Below, piece by piece: positions 1 through 7,584 of a stretch of DNA of 15,795 bases. The translations under genes were made by a program, and so were the position numbers. The DNA is from Oscillospiraceae bacterium (lineage in GTDB: Bacteria > Bacillota > Clostridia > Oscillospirales > Ruminococcaceae). Positions within the stretch are counted from its first letter, which is position 1. Every line of letters starts with the position of its first letter. The DNA lies in the NCBI GenBank assembly GCA_017451665.1, contig JAFTNX010000200.1, positions 1 through 15,795 of the forward strand. Reading direction: 5' to 3'. The notes beneath the pieces are model-generated. The model was not told the DNA's origin, did no database searches, and worked only from the letters and a program-made list of their open reading frames with translations.

Positions 1-41
1 CCTATATGGGATTTTACGTTAAAAGTCTTTGGAAGGGGGCT

Positions 42-77
42 CGGGGGACAACCTTTCTTCAGAAAGGTTTCTCCCCG
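42..77. repeat. Long imperfect GC-capped hairpin, probable dispersed intergenic element
   Basis: The arms CGGGG (42-46) and CCCCG (73-77) enclose a small internal loop and then a perfect inner stem AACCTTTC/GAAAGGTT (50-57 and 62-69) around TTCA. The flanks are rich in G runs, unlike the AT-rich intergenic DNA elsewhere in the window. From memory, similar G-rich, hairpin-bearing sequences recur between genes in Ruminococcus-type genomes, so I infer a dispersed repeat. It could also end transcription of an unseen gene to the left. No coding frame is convincing in this stretch. Confidence 0.5.
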
Positions 78-105
78 ATAAATTCATATAATATACTTCT
101 ATATA

Positions 106-125
106 ACTACCTGCCTTAAGGTAGT
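106..125. terminator. Small hairpin beyond the end of murD
   Basis: ACTACCT (106-112) pairs with AGGTAGT (119-125) across a 6-base loop. Read on the minus strand, it lies 13 bases after the murD stop and is followed by TATATAG rather than a clean U run. On the plus strand it is followed by GAGTTTTTG. It may be a weak, possibly bidirectional terminator. The stem is short, so confidence is modest. Confidence 0.4.
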
Positions 126-138
126 GAGTTTTTGTGTT

Positions 139-1467
139 TTATTTTGCGATAAGTTCCTTGAATTTTTCGCCTCTTTCTTCAAAATCACGGAAAATTCCAT
201 AGCTTGCAGCGGCAGGCGACATAACGCACGCCATACCCTTTGGTGTGATTTTTTTAGAAAGGGACACTGCCTCGTCGAGGGTATTCACAAGCTTAAATCT
301 GTCACAAAGCATTCCTTTGGCGTTTATTTCTTCATAAACTCTTTTTCCTGAGTCAGCCATAAAAATAACATTCATAACAGCGTCAGGGTTGTGAGTTAAA
401 AATTCGATAAGTGGCGAATAGTCGATTCCTCGGTCCATTCCACCAATCAGAACAGTAGCGATTTTTGGCACAGCCCTGATTGCGTTTATGCAGGTTTCAC
501 AGATAGTTGAAATTGAGTCGTCGTAGTAGGAAATCCCGTCGTAAATGCCACAGAATTCAAGTCTGTGAGCAGGTGGCGTATAGCTTTTTAGTGCATTTAT
601 AAATGCCTCGTCGCTGACACCCAGCTCCTTTGAAATACCATAAACAGTACCGATATTAAAGAAGTTATGCTCACCGATAAGGTGAATTTCATCAAGTGGA
701 ATTGTAAGGCTGTGGTTTTTGTAATTCACAACGCCGTGATTAACTCTTATGTCGGCATTTTCATTTCCACCTGTGATTGTCAGCTTTTTGGATTTCACTC
801 CGTCAAGCATTTCGTCACACTGCACGCCACACAAAAGCAGGTCGTTTTCATTCTGGAAACGATAGATTTTTTTCTTTGCCTCAAAGTAGTTTTCAATTGT
901 GCCGTAGTGGTCAAGATGCTCTTCAAAAAGATTTATAAGCACCGAAATGTGCGGGGATTTTTTTGCATATTCAAGCTGATGGCAGGAAAATTCAAAAACA
1001 ATTTTTGTATCCTCGTCAATTTCCTCTGCCTTGTCAAAGCAAGGAATACCGATATTTCCACACATAACCGACTTTACGCCTGAATTTGAAAGAATATGGT
1101 ACAAAAGGGTAGTGGTAGTCGATTTTCCTTTTGTGCCTGTAATACCAATAATCTGCTGTGAAAACTTTTCTAAAAATACATTTGTCTGGCAGGTAATCTC
1201 ACAGTCATAGCTTAAAACCTCGCTGTCAAGGACAATTCCCGGGCTTTTAAAAACCACGTCATAGTCCTTGCAGGCTGTCTGATAGCTTTCACCGTAAAAT
1301 ACTCTGACGTTGTCATCAGGTGGGGTTATATTGTTTTTGTCAGCGATAGCAATTTCCTTATAGCCTCCTGCTTTTTTAAGGGCATTGTAGGTGGATTTTC
1401 CCTCTCTGCCAAAGCCTAAAAGCAGGACTTTTTTATTGCTGACAAGTTGTCTTAAAGTATCAATCAT
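139..1467 (-). CDS. murD: UDP-N-acetylmuramoyl-L-alanine--glutamate ligase, MurD family (MurD2-type suspected)
   Basis: A 442-residue cytoplasmic Mur ligase of normal family length. It joins glutamate to UDP-MurNAc-L-Ala using ATP, the second amino-acid addition in peptidoglycan precursor synthesis. The N-terminal nucleotide-sugar domain has GFGREGKST (18-26) and SPGIV (75-79). The central ATP domain has the P-loop GTKGKSTTT (111-119), HLDHYG (184-189) and GEHNFFN (265-271). The C-terminal domain has HRLE (301-304), DDSIST (316-321) and SPAAAS near the end. The ATG at 1467 is preceded by GAGGAA. It lies 15 bases after the stop of the upstream MurL-like gene, so the two are cotranscribed. The usual glutamate-site segment NDSKAT is replaced by DDSIST. 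With a MurL partner next door, the real substrate may be L-glutamate, as for MurD2. The ligase family is certain; the stereochemistry is inferred. Confidence 0.95.
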   Translation of the reverse strand: MIDTLRQLVSNKKVLLLGFGREGKSTYNALKKAGGYKEIAIADKNNITPPDDNVRVFYGESYQTACKDYDVVFKSPGIVLDSEVLSYDCEITCQTNVFLEKFSQQIIGITGTKGKSTTTTLLYHILSNSGVKSVMCGNIGIPCFDKAEEIDEDTKIVFEFSCHQLEYAKKSPHISVLINLFEEHLDHYGTIENYFEAKKKIYRFQNENDLLLCGVQCDEMLDGVKSKKLTITGGNENADIRVNHGVVNYKNHSLTIPLDEIHLIGEHNFFNIGTVYGISKELGVSDEAFINALKSYTPPAHRLEFCGIYDGISYYDDSISTICETCINAIRAVPKIATVLIGGMDRGIDYSPLIEFLTHNPDAVMNVIFMADSGKRVYEEINAKGMLCDRFKLVNTLDEAVSLSKKITPKGMACVMSPAAASYGIFRDFEERGEKFKELIAK

Positions 1468-1482
1468 CTTGTTTCCTCGTTC

Positions 1483-2850
1483 TTAATAGCATTCTCTCAA
1501 AAGGAGTTTTTTCCACTTTTCAGGGAGAAGATTTTCTTCGTTAAAATAGCCCTTAAAAGCGTTTGGCTTATTTTTGAATTCATTATAAAGCTGTGTGTTT
1601 TTATAAACCTCAAAAAGATAAGGAAGCTTTTCGCCCTTTTCTTCAAGGCGTGAAATCGCCATACAAAGTGCTGTATTTATTTCGTCACGGCTACCTACAC
1701 ATTCAAAAGGCTTTTCGTCGGAAATACCGATAAGCTGTGTGAAATATTCCTCCATATTCTTATCGTCAAGAAGATTTTTGTTGAAGATTTTTTCGATTTC
1801 GCTTATTTCCATAAACGGTGAAAGAATTATTGAAACAAATAGGCATTTTGAACATTCAGCACACCATTTATTTTCCTTGCTACCTACGTTACAGCTCTGG
1901 AATACGCTGTGGTATTTTGTCTGCTGTGCGAAGTATTCTGCAATCTGCAACTCGCTCATAGGTCTTAAAAGGCTGAAATAGTAAACTCCACTTCCGATAA
2001 ATTCTTCCTCATATTCGTGGAAATTCTTTTCAAATTCAAAGCTCTTTGAATACTGATGATTTACGTCGCTGTTTTTAACAGTTGATTCATTTGCAGACGC
2101 CTCGTTTGAAAGAACAACATATTTAATATCATAAACGTATGCTGAAAGCACTGATGAAAATGCAACAATTGCAGAAAAAGGAGTGTGGCCGTTAAGGTAG
2201 CCAAGAGAATTGAGTCTTAACATTTCGCTGTCAAGGGTACGGTTAAGAGAAACGATTTTATCACCGTCGTAGCCTGCTGTTTTAGCACACTCAACAGTAG
2301 CACCTCTCGGATTTATAATATAGCAGTAGTTGTTTAAGAAGTTTGAGCCTAAAACCTCAAGGCTTACAACGCTGTCCTTTCCACCACCGATAGCAATAAG
2401 GCAGTTGTCACTTTCAAGAACACGTCTTTCGTCACCATCAGGAATTTCCCCTTCGCTCCGGATAGTCATAAAGCTGTCCAGGTCTGTGGTAATTTTATTC
2501 TTATAGAAAAACTCCCCGAGTCCAGAAAAATAAAGCTTCTTCCAGAAGGAAATCTGCTTTTCACTGAGTTTTCCACAAAGAACCTTTACAACAGGCGCAC
2601 AGGTGATTTTCCAGTAGCTTACAAGCTCAACCATTCCTAAAGAAAAAACAAGCTCCTTGAAAATTCTGTCGTATTTAAACATCTTCTTTCCGTATGGCTT
2701 TTCCATTTTCCATGACGGGCAGAAGGTAGCAAGCCCGTGAATTTCAAAATCGTATGAAATGATGATTTCACGGTCAGTTTCAGTTATATTGTATCCCTTA
2801 TAAAAAAAGGTTTTGTGCTTTTCTCTGAGTTCTTCAAAAGTGTAGGACAT
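1483..2850 (-). CDS. murL: UDP-MurNAc-L-Ala-L-Glu epimerase, MurL family
   Basis: A 455-residue protein that I recognise as MurL-like. In Xanthomonas oryzae this enzyme uses ATP to invert the terminal L-glutamate of UDP-MurNAc-L-Ala-L-Glu to D-glutamate, acting after MurD2. Visible landmarks are LGMVELVSYWK (71-81), which I compare with the family's G-x-SYYK segment; a PP-loop-like nucleotide site IGGGKDSVVSLE (154-165); NGHTPFSA (220-227); VVLSNEASANES (245-256); VNHQYSKSFEFE (263-274); and a cysteine cluster C320-x9-C-x2-C-x2-C336 followed by FVSIILSPF. There is no signal peptide or membrane segment. The ATG at 2850 follows a strong AAAAGGAGG. It is the first gene of a two-gene operon with murD, which is the pairing expected for the L-glutamate route. 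The family call comes from remembered motifs, not alignment. If wrong, it is still a PP-loop-type ATP enzyme tied to murD. Confidence 0.8.
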   Translation of the reverse strand: MSYTFEELREKHKTFFYKGYNITETDREIIISYDFEIHGLATFCPSWKMEKPYGKKMFKYDRIFKELVFSLGMVELVSYWKITCAPVVKVLCGKLSEKQISFWKKLYFSGLGEFFYKNKITTDLDSFMTIRSEGEIPDGDERRVLESDNCLIAIGGGKDSVVSLEVLGSNFLNNYCYIINPRGATVECAKTAGYDGDKIVSLNRTLDSEMLRLNSLGYLNGHTPFSAIVAFSSVLSAYVYDIKYVVLSNEASANESTVKNSDVNHQYSKSFEFEKNFHEYEEEFIGSGVYYFSLLRPMSELQIAEYFAQQTKYHSVFQSCNVGSKENKWCAECSKCLFVSIILSPFMEISEIEKIFNKNLLDDKNMEEYFTQLIGISDEKPFECVGSRDEINTALCMAISRLEEKGEKLPYLFEVYKNTQLYNEFKNKPNAFKGYFNEENLLPEKWKKLLLRECY

Positions 2851-2882
2851 GGTCTTTCCTCCTTTTAGATATTCTATTTTAC

Positions 2883-2911
2883 ATTATAAACCAAACTCTA
2901 TTCAAAATCAA
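2883..2911 (-). promoter_or_regulatory. SigA-type promoter of the murL-murD operon
   Basis: On the minus strand, -35 TTGATT (2906-2911) and a perfect -10 TATAAT (2883-2888) are separated by 17 bases. The -10 is about 30 bases upstream of the murL start. It points away from the flgM promoter, so the 224-base gap is a divergent promoter region. Confidence 0.75.
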
Positions 2912-2966
2912 GTGAGAAGAACTTGAAAAAAGTCGGGAATTTTTTTATTTTTTTTGGATTTTGGGG

Positions 2967-2993
2967 TTTAATTCTTGAAACTCTGGCCGATAA
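2967..2993 (+). promoter_or_regulatory. SigD (sigma-28) type flagellar promoter for the flgM operon
   Basis: GCCGATAA (2986-2993) matches the -10 element known for SigD. At the usual 15-base spacing the -35 reads TTTA (2967-2970), a weak version of TAAA. The expected transcript start is near 3000, giving a leader of about 75 bases before flgM. The operon encodes late flagellar functions, including the SigD inhibitor, so SigD control is what one would expect. Confidence 0.72.
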
Positions 2994-3004
2994 GTATTTT
3001 AGGA

Positions 3005-3026
3005 GAATTATCAGCGGGGATAATTC
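3005..3026 (+). promoter_or_regulatory. Perfect inverted repeat in the flgM leader
   Basis: GAATTATC (3005-3012) and GATAATTC (3019-3026) are exact reverse complements around the loop AGCGGG. The element lies inside the predicted 5' leader, about 50 bases before flgM. It has no following U run, so it is not a terminator. The GGGGA at the loop-stem junction could be a CsrA contact, which is speculation. Confidence 0.5.
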
Positions 3027-3074
3027 AAGGTTAAATGTAAATTATTTGTTAACATATAGAAGGAGTTGAAATAT

Positions 3075-3386
3075 ATGGATATTCGTTTTAACGCACTTAA
3101 CAGTTATCAGACAAACAAGATTTCTCCATCAGGAAGAAAGACTACTTCAATTAAGGGCGAAAAGGCTGTATCATCAGGTATTGAAGCTAAGGCTGACAGC
3201 ATTTCTATCAGCTCTGACGCAGCAAGCTACGGCGAAATCTATAAATTGGGAAACGCTATCAGAAGTGAAATTGATTCAGCTAATACTGCCGACAGAATTG
3301 CATCAATAAAGGAAGCTATCAGAAACGGCAGCTATTCTGTATCATCAGATGATGTTGCAGGCGCTATTCTTGACAGATTTATTTAA
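3075..3386 (+). CDS. flgM: Anti-sigma-28 factor FlgM
   Basis: A 103-residue FlgM homologue, the inhibitor that holds SigD inactive until the hook-basal body is complete and is then exported or cleared. The first half is polar and low in complexity, as expected for the disordered export region. The conserved sigma-binding half starts near residue 40 (ADSISISSDAASYGE) and ends with the typical I-x2-IKEAIRNGSYSVSSDDVAGAI and RFI. I chose the ATG at 3075 because AGAAGGAG (3058-3065) sits 9 bases upstream. An in-frame TTG at 3066 touches that ribosome binding site and is too close to be used. It is the first gene of the late flagellar operon, 26 bases before flgN, and probably regulates its own SigD promoter negatively. 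Confidence 0.92.
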   Translation: MDIRFNALNSYQTNKISPSGRKTTSIKGEKAVSSGIEAKADSISISSDAASYGEIYKLGNAIRSEIDSANTADRIASIKEAIRNGSYSVSSDDVAGAILDRFI

Positions 3387-3412
3387 TTGTAAGGGTATAG
3401 AGGTACTTGACA

Positions 3413-3871
3413 ATGGAAAGATTTAACGAATACTATGACTTCATGAAGGATTACCTTTCCTTTTTTGAAGGCGTTAAGGACAACGAAAGAATAAAGATGA
3501 ATGCGCTGCTTTCTAACGACATAAAGAGAATTGAAACTGCAATGCAGCAGCATCAGTCTGATGTTAAAAAAATCGAGCTTATTGAAAAGCAGAGAAGAGA
3601 GCTTTCTGAAAAGCTTGGTTTTGGAAAAAAGGATTTTTCTCAGATAATCGGACTTTTTGAAGGTGAAGAAAGAAACAAGCTTGCAGGCGTTAAAAACAGC
3701 TTGCAGATTACTGTTAAAAACATTCAGTATTTAAACAGAAAATCAATGGAGATTGCTAATATGCAGCTCAACTATTATGGTGAGCTTGCTGCTGACGAGG
3801 AGGCACGCCTTTATAACGCTAAGGGTAAGCCTGAGGTTGCAGCTGCAAATCTTCTTAACACAAAGGTGTAA
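3413..3871 (+). CDS. flgN: FlgN-family flagellar export chaperone
   Basis: A 152-residue, almost entirely helical, charged cytoplasmic protein with the length and position of FlgN, the chaperone that carries the hook-filament junction proteins FlgK and FlgL to the export gate. Visible features are the N-terminal helix FNEYYDFMKDYLSFF, an amphipathic middle with IELIEKQRRELSEKLG, and a C-terminal helix with YLNRKSMEIANMQLNYYGEL, where FlgN proteins bind their clients. The ATG at 3413 is preferred because GAGG (3400-3403) is 9 bases upstream. The in-frame TTG at 3407 is too near. It is directly followed by its presumed clients flgK and flgL, as in Bacillus. The assignment rests mainly on context and fold, since FlgN sequences diverge quickly. 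Confidence 0.85.
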   Translation: MERFNEYYDFMKDYLSFFEGVKDNERIKMNALLSNDIKRIETAMQQHQSDVKKIELIEKQRRELSEKLGFGKKDFSQIIGLFEGEERNKLAGVKNSLQITVKNIQYLNRKSMEIANMQLNYYGELAADEEARLYNAKGKPEVAAANLLNTKV

Positions 3872-3894
3872 CTTACGATTTGGAGAGGTAAAAT

Positions 3895-5421
3895 ATGAGA
3901 CCGACTTTTCTGGGCTTTGAAGCCAGTAAAACAGCGCTTTTTGCAACACAGAAAGCACTTGATATAACAGGTAACAATCTGTCGAATATTTCCAGCGAGG
4001 GTTATACAAGACAGAGAGTTGACCAGGTTTCCATGGGTTATTACTGCTATGGAACTAAATACAATATAAACGCAAGAACACATCTTGCAGGTATGGGTAC
4101 AAACGTACTTGGTGTCAGTCAGACAAGAAATGAACAGCTTGATAATGCTTTCCGTACTCAGTACGCTGAGGTAGGGGATTACAGCCAGAGAAACACAATG
4201 CTCACAGAAATTGAATCTGTGTTGCAGGAAATGGATATCGGTACTGACGGTAACGGCTATGGTCTGAGATATGCAATTGAAGAAATGTATACTTCTTTGC
4301 AGGACTTGTCTATGGACGCAAGCTCAATTACAGACGCAAACGTTGTTGTGGCTGCTTTTTCAAACTTTGCAACTACTATGCGTCAGATGTCAATGAACCT
4401 TGAAGAAAAGGCTGAACAGTATAAGCAGGAGCTTCAGGTTGACACCCAGACAGTTAATACAATTTTAGAAAAGATTTCTGTGCTTAACAGAGATATAAAG
4501 AGAGCAATGGTAGCCGGTGGCTATACTGAAGAGTACGGCCCTAACGAAATGCTCGACGAAAGAAACCTTCTCCTTGATGAGCTTTCAGCTTATGGAGAGG
4601 TTGGAGTTAAGTACTACGCTAACGGAACAGCTGATGTAACCCTCGGCGGTCGTGTTGTTGTAAAGGACGAGACAAACGAAATGCTCGACTTTTCAAGAAA
4701 CCTCGACGGAACAGTTTCTGTAAGATGGCGTAGCGACGGTGAAAATGCAGGTCTTGGACTTGGTATTATCACTGCTTCTACTGAAATTATCAATGGACGT
4801 GGAAATGGTACTATAAGCTCAAACGAAAGCTCAGTTATGGGATTTAGATTCTATAAGGATAAGCTTGATGAACTTGCTTCAAGAATTGCTGACGTTTGTA
4901 ACAATACAATTCCTAAGGAAATTGATGAAAACGGAAATATCGTAAGCTATGTTAAATTCTTCGGCGCTCAGAAAACAAATGAGTTCGGAGAAACAGAGGT
5001 TTTCCCTGATATGTATATTTCTTCTGATAATATCAGACTTATGGACGACATCAAGGACGACCCTTCAAATATGCTTACAAATGACGGAAGTACAAAGGAT
5101 AACAAGTATATCCTTGAGCTTCTCTCGGATTTGTCTACTACAAAGATTAACTTCACAAATGGTGAAGCTACCTTTGAAGAATATATTACAGGCTATCTCA
5201 CAAATCTTGGTAATGATATTACCTACTACAATACAAGATGCGAATCGGCACAGACAGTAAACGAGGAGCTTCTTAACAGCAGAGAATCAATTACAGGCGT
5301 AAGCGAAAACGAAGAAACAGTTAATATGCTTACCTATAACAGAGCTTATCAGGCTGCGGCAAGAATGATGACAGTTATGGATGAACTTCTTGACGTGCTT
5401 ATTAACCAGATGGGCGTTTAA
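3895..5421 (+). CDS. flgK: Flagellar hook-associated protein 1, FlgK
   Basis: A 508-residue hook-filament junction protein, exported by the flagellar type III system and forming the first ring between hook and filament. The N-terminal rod-type segment FLGFEASKTALFATQKALDITGNN, then LSNISSEGYTRQRV (residues about 4-42), and the C-terminal helix NEETVNMLTYNRAYQAAARM through VLINQMGV are the matched D0/D1 coiled-coil ends of the FlgK/FlgE superfamily. The middle is the variable exposed domain. There is no Sec signal, as expected. The start is set by GGAGAGG a few bases upstream. The length is normal for Clostridia. It lies between flgN and flgL and is presumably transcribed from the SigD promoter before flgM. 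Confidence 0.95.
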   Translation: MRPTFLGFEASKTALFATQKALDITGNNLSNISSEGYTRQRVDQVSMGYYCYGTKYNINARTHLAGMGTNVLGVSQTRNEQLDNAFRTQYAEVGDYSQRNTMLTEIESVLQEMDIGTDGNGYGLRYAIEEMYTSLQDLSMDASSITDANVVVAAFSNFATTMRQMSMNLEEKAEQYKQELQVDTQTVNTILEKISVLNRDIKRAMVAGGYTEEYGPNEMLDERNLLLDELSAYGEVGVKYYANGTADVTLGGRVVVKDETNEMLDFSRNLDGTVSVRWRSDGENAGLGLGIITASTEIINGRGNGTISSNESSVMGFRFYKDKLDELASRIADVCNNTIPKEIDENGNIVSYVKFFGAQKTNEFGETEVFPDMYISSDNIRLMDDIKDDPSNMLTNDGSTKDNKYILELLSDLSTTKINFTNGEATFEEYITGYLTNLGNDITYYNTRCESAQTVNEELLNSRESITGVSENEETVNMLTYNRAYQAAARMMTVMDELLDVLINQMGV

Positions 5422-5462
5422 TTGATTGCTTTGACTTCTAAAGAAGGAGGAAGGCGTGAAAA

Positions 5463-6509
5463 ATGAGAATTACCAATAACAGAATAACAAGAAATTATCT
5501 GTTTAACGCAAATAAAAATCTTCAGTATTACAGCGATTCGAGTAATAAGCTTACAACGGGAAGAGCTTTTACAAGAGTTTCTCAGAATGTTTCAGGTGGT
5601 AAAAAAGCTATGAGACTCAGAACCCAGCTTTATCAGAATGCACAGTTCCAGAAGAACGTTTCTACTGCTAACGAAAAGCTGACAATCGCTGAACAGAGCC
5701 TCAGAGAAATGAGTGATATTATCACTTCAGTTCAGGAACAGGCTACAAGAGGTGGAGGCGTATCTGACGCTCAGGCTAAGGAAATCCTTGCATCTACTGT
5801 TGATGAACTCAAGGCAACAGTTTTGCAGTACGCTAACTGTACTTACGTTGACGAGTATGTTTTTGGTGGAACGAACGCTAAAACAGCTCCGTTTACAAAG
5901 AATGAAAACGATGAAATTATGTATAACGGCTCACTTGTAAAGGATATTACTAAGAATGCTGACGGAGTTTATGTTGACGCTGACGGAAACGAGGTTGATT
6001 TCAGCGAGAGAATTTATATCGACATCGGTCTCGGAATGGTAAACCTTACTGAAGGGGATATTGATACAAATTCAGCTTATGATACTTCGTTCTCAGGTCT
6101 TGAATGCTTAGGCTTCGGAATGAGCGAATTTACTTATATAAACGATGACGGCGTTGAAGTTACAGAAACTTTCCCTAATAATATCTACGATATTGCAACA
6201 GAAATTTCAAAGGCACTTGAAAATAACGAAACACAGAAGGTTTCAGCACTCAGCGACCAGCTTTCAAAGTCACATAACAATCTTCTTAAGAATGTTGCTG
6301 ACTTGGGTGTAAGAACTCAGTACCTTGAAAGAACTCTCACAATGCTTAAGGATGAAGAGGTTAACATCCAGACAATGCAGACAGAGCTTGAAGGTATAAA
6401 TGATACAGAAGAAATCGTTAAAATGAACGAATATAAGTACGCATGGATGCTTACTTTACAGTTTGGAGGCAATCTGCTTCCGCAGTCCCTTATGGACTTT
6501 CTTAAATAA
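5463..6509 (+). CDS. flgL: Flagellar hook-associated protein 3, FlgL
   Basis: A 348-residue second junction protein, between FlgK and the filament. It has the flagellin-like N-terminus: RITNNRITRNYLFNANKN, then LQYYSDSSNKLTTGRAFTRVSQ and a long helix to about residue 90. The C-terminal helix runs from about residue 280 (VADLGVRTQYLERTLTMLKD) through EEIVKMNEYKYAWMLTLQFG. The C-terminal LLPQSLMDFL is typical of FlgL. GGAGG at about 5445 serves the ATG at 5463. It follows flgK by 41 bases. It should not be mistaken for flagellin: the exposed centre and the C-terminal pattern fit FlgL, and it follows flgK. Confidence 0.93.
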   Translation: MRITNNRITRNYLFNANKNLQYYSDSSNKLTTGRAFTRVSQNVSGGKKAMRLRTQLYQNAQFQKNVSTANEKLTIAEQSLREMSDIITSVQEQATRGGGVSDAQAKEILASTVDELKATVLQYANCTYVDEYVFGGTNAKTAPFTKNENDEIMYNGSLVKDITKNADGVYVDADGNEVDFSERIYIDIGLGMVNLTEGDIDTNSAYDTSFSGLECLGFGMSEFTYINDDGVEVTETFPNNIYDIATEISKALENNETQKVSALSDQLSKSHNNLLKNVADLGVRTQYLERTLTMLKDEEVNIQTMQTELEGINDTEEIVKMNEYKYAWMLTLQFGGNLLPQSLMDFLK

Positions 6510-6538
6510 TTACGGATAATTAGAAAGAAGGTGTGTGT

Positions 6539-7129
6539 ATGCAGTTACTGAAAATTACTACTACTCCAATTGAATATGAAATGAAAATCGAACACGCTAA
6601 GTTTGAAAAGGCTGACCCGATGGAATTTCATAACGGAGAAATCCAGATTAAAACCCATAACACTCAGATGAGAGCTGATTCGTCACAGATGAGAAGAAAT
6701 CTGGGAATGCAGAACAATGACGAATTCATAAAGTCAAATGCTAACAGAGGCATGCAGAATGCTATGCAGAAAACTGCCGAATATACCCAGATGGGAAAAC
6801 AGCTTTCACAGATTCACAACGGCACAAAGGTGAGCGATATTTATAGAAATAAGATGCTCAACGAGGCTGTTGCTGCTTCACAGCAGATGGTGGAATATGT
6901 TCAGCTTGGAGACCCTAAGTTGACATGGACACCACCAAAGATTGACCTTTCATACATCAAGAACGACGATACAAGACAGTATCAGACCACAAAGAGCAAT
7001 ATGGAATATGTTCCGGGAAGATTCCATATGGATATTATCCAGCTCCCTAAGGTTAGTATTGAGTATGTGGGCGAGGCTATGTATGTTCCTGCAAGCTCAG
7101 CTCCTGGTTATGAACCACCTGAGGAATAA
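6539..7129 (+). CDS. yviE: YviE-like protein, DUF6470 family
   Basis: A 196-residue protein of unknown function that occupies the place of Bacillus yviE, between flgL and fliW. The N-terminus LLKITTTPIEYEMKIEHAKF is characteristic of the family. The middle is rich in Met and Gln (QMRADSSQMRRNLGMQNN) with several QM pairs. The tail is rich in Tyr and Pro (YVPGRFHMDIIQLPKVSIEY) and ends PGYEPPEE. No signal peptide, membrane segment or catalytic motif is visible. I place the start at the ATG 6539, 7 bases after GAAGG. A GTG at 6533 overlaps the end of the binding site. The constant position next to fliW suggests a filament or junction role, but this is inferred. Confidence 0.8.
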   Translation: MQLLKITTTPIEYEMKIEHAKFEKADPMEFHNGEIQIKTHNTQMRADSSQMRRNLGMQNNDEFIKSNANRGMQNAMQKTAEYTQMGKQLSQIHNGTKVSDIYRNKMLNEAVAASQQMVEYVQLGDPKLTWTPPKIDLSYIKNDDTRQYQTTKSNMEYVPGRFHMDIIQLPKVSIEYVGEAMYVPASSAPGYEPPEE

Positions 7130-7156
7130 AACCATTGTGACAAAGGAATTTATGCT

Positions 7157-7582
7157 ATGAATGTTAAAACAAGAGATTTCGGCGAAATTGAAATCAACGA
7201 AAAGGACATTATCAGCTTTAAGGAAAAGATTTTTGGATTTGAAGATTACAGCGACTTCGTAATGCTTTTTGATGACGAGGTTGGCAACAGCTTTGGCTGG
7301 CTGCAGTCTGTTGAAGAGGCAGAAGTGTGCTTCCTTGTGGCAAATCCTTGTGTGCTTGACGTTGAATATTCACCGTCAGTTACAGACCAGACAATCAAGG
7401 CTCTGGGTGGGGAATATAACGAGGTTTGGCTTGTTATGACAGCAGGCGAATGCCTTGAAAATTCTACTGTAAATATGAAAAGCCCTGTGGTAATAAACTC
7501 CACAAACGGCTTTGCTGCACAGGTTATTCTTGAAGAAGACTATGAAATCAGACATAAAGTTTTCGGAAAGGAGATTGCATAG
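7157..7582 (+). CDS. fliW: Flagellar assembly factor FliW
   Basis: A 141-residue FliW of full family length. FliW binds flagellin in the cytoplasm. When flagellin is exported, the freed FliW binds CsrA and lifts its repression of flagellin translation. Family marks are the start VKTRDFGEIEINEKDIISFK, the glycine turn IFGFEDYSDFVML, GWLQSVEEAEVCFLVANP near residue 50, and the tail VILEEDYEIRHKVFG. A modest AAAGGA lies upstream of the ATG. The stop is separated from the csrA start by 2 bases, so the two partners are translationally coupled. Coupling fixes their ratio, which suits a partner switch. Confidence 0.95.
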   Translation: MNVKTRDFGEIEINEKDIISFKEKIFGFEDYSDFVMLFDDEVGNSFGWLQSVEEAEVCFLVANPCVLDVEYSPSVTDQTIKALGGEYNEVWLVMTAGECLENSTVNMKSPVVINSTNGFAAQVILEEDYEIRHKVFGKEIA

Positions 7583-7584
7583 CT

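Noticed and set aside
73..81. CCCCGATAA as a SigD -10 element
   Set aside because: It is part of the hairpin repeat, has no -35 at the right distance and no gene follows on that strand.
667..1083. 138-codon plus-strand frame opposite murD
   Set aside because: It is antisense to conserved murD motifs and looks like a Cys/Phe-rich shadow product without a start signal.
3066..3068. TTG as start of flgM (and likewise TTG 3407 for flgN)
   Set aside because: Both TTGs lie at or within a few bases of the ribosome binding site, while ATGs at 3075 and 3413 have normal spacing.
5463..6509. Flagellin instead of FlgL
   Set aside because: Termini are flagellin-like, but the C-terminal pattern, the position after flgK and the length fit FlgL.
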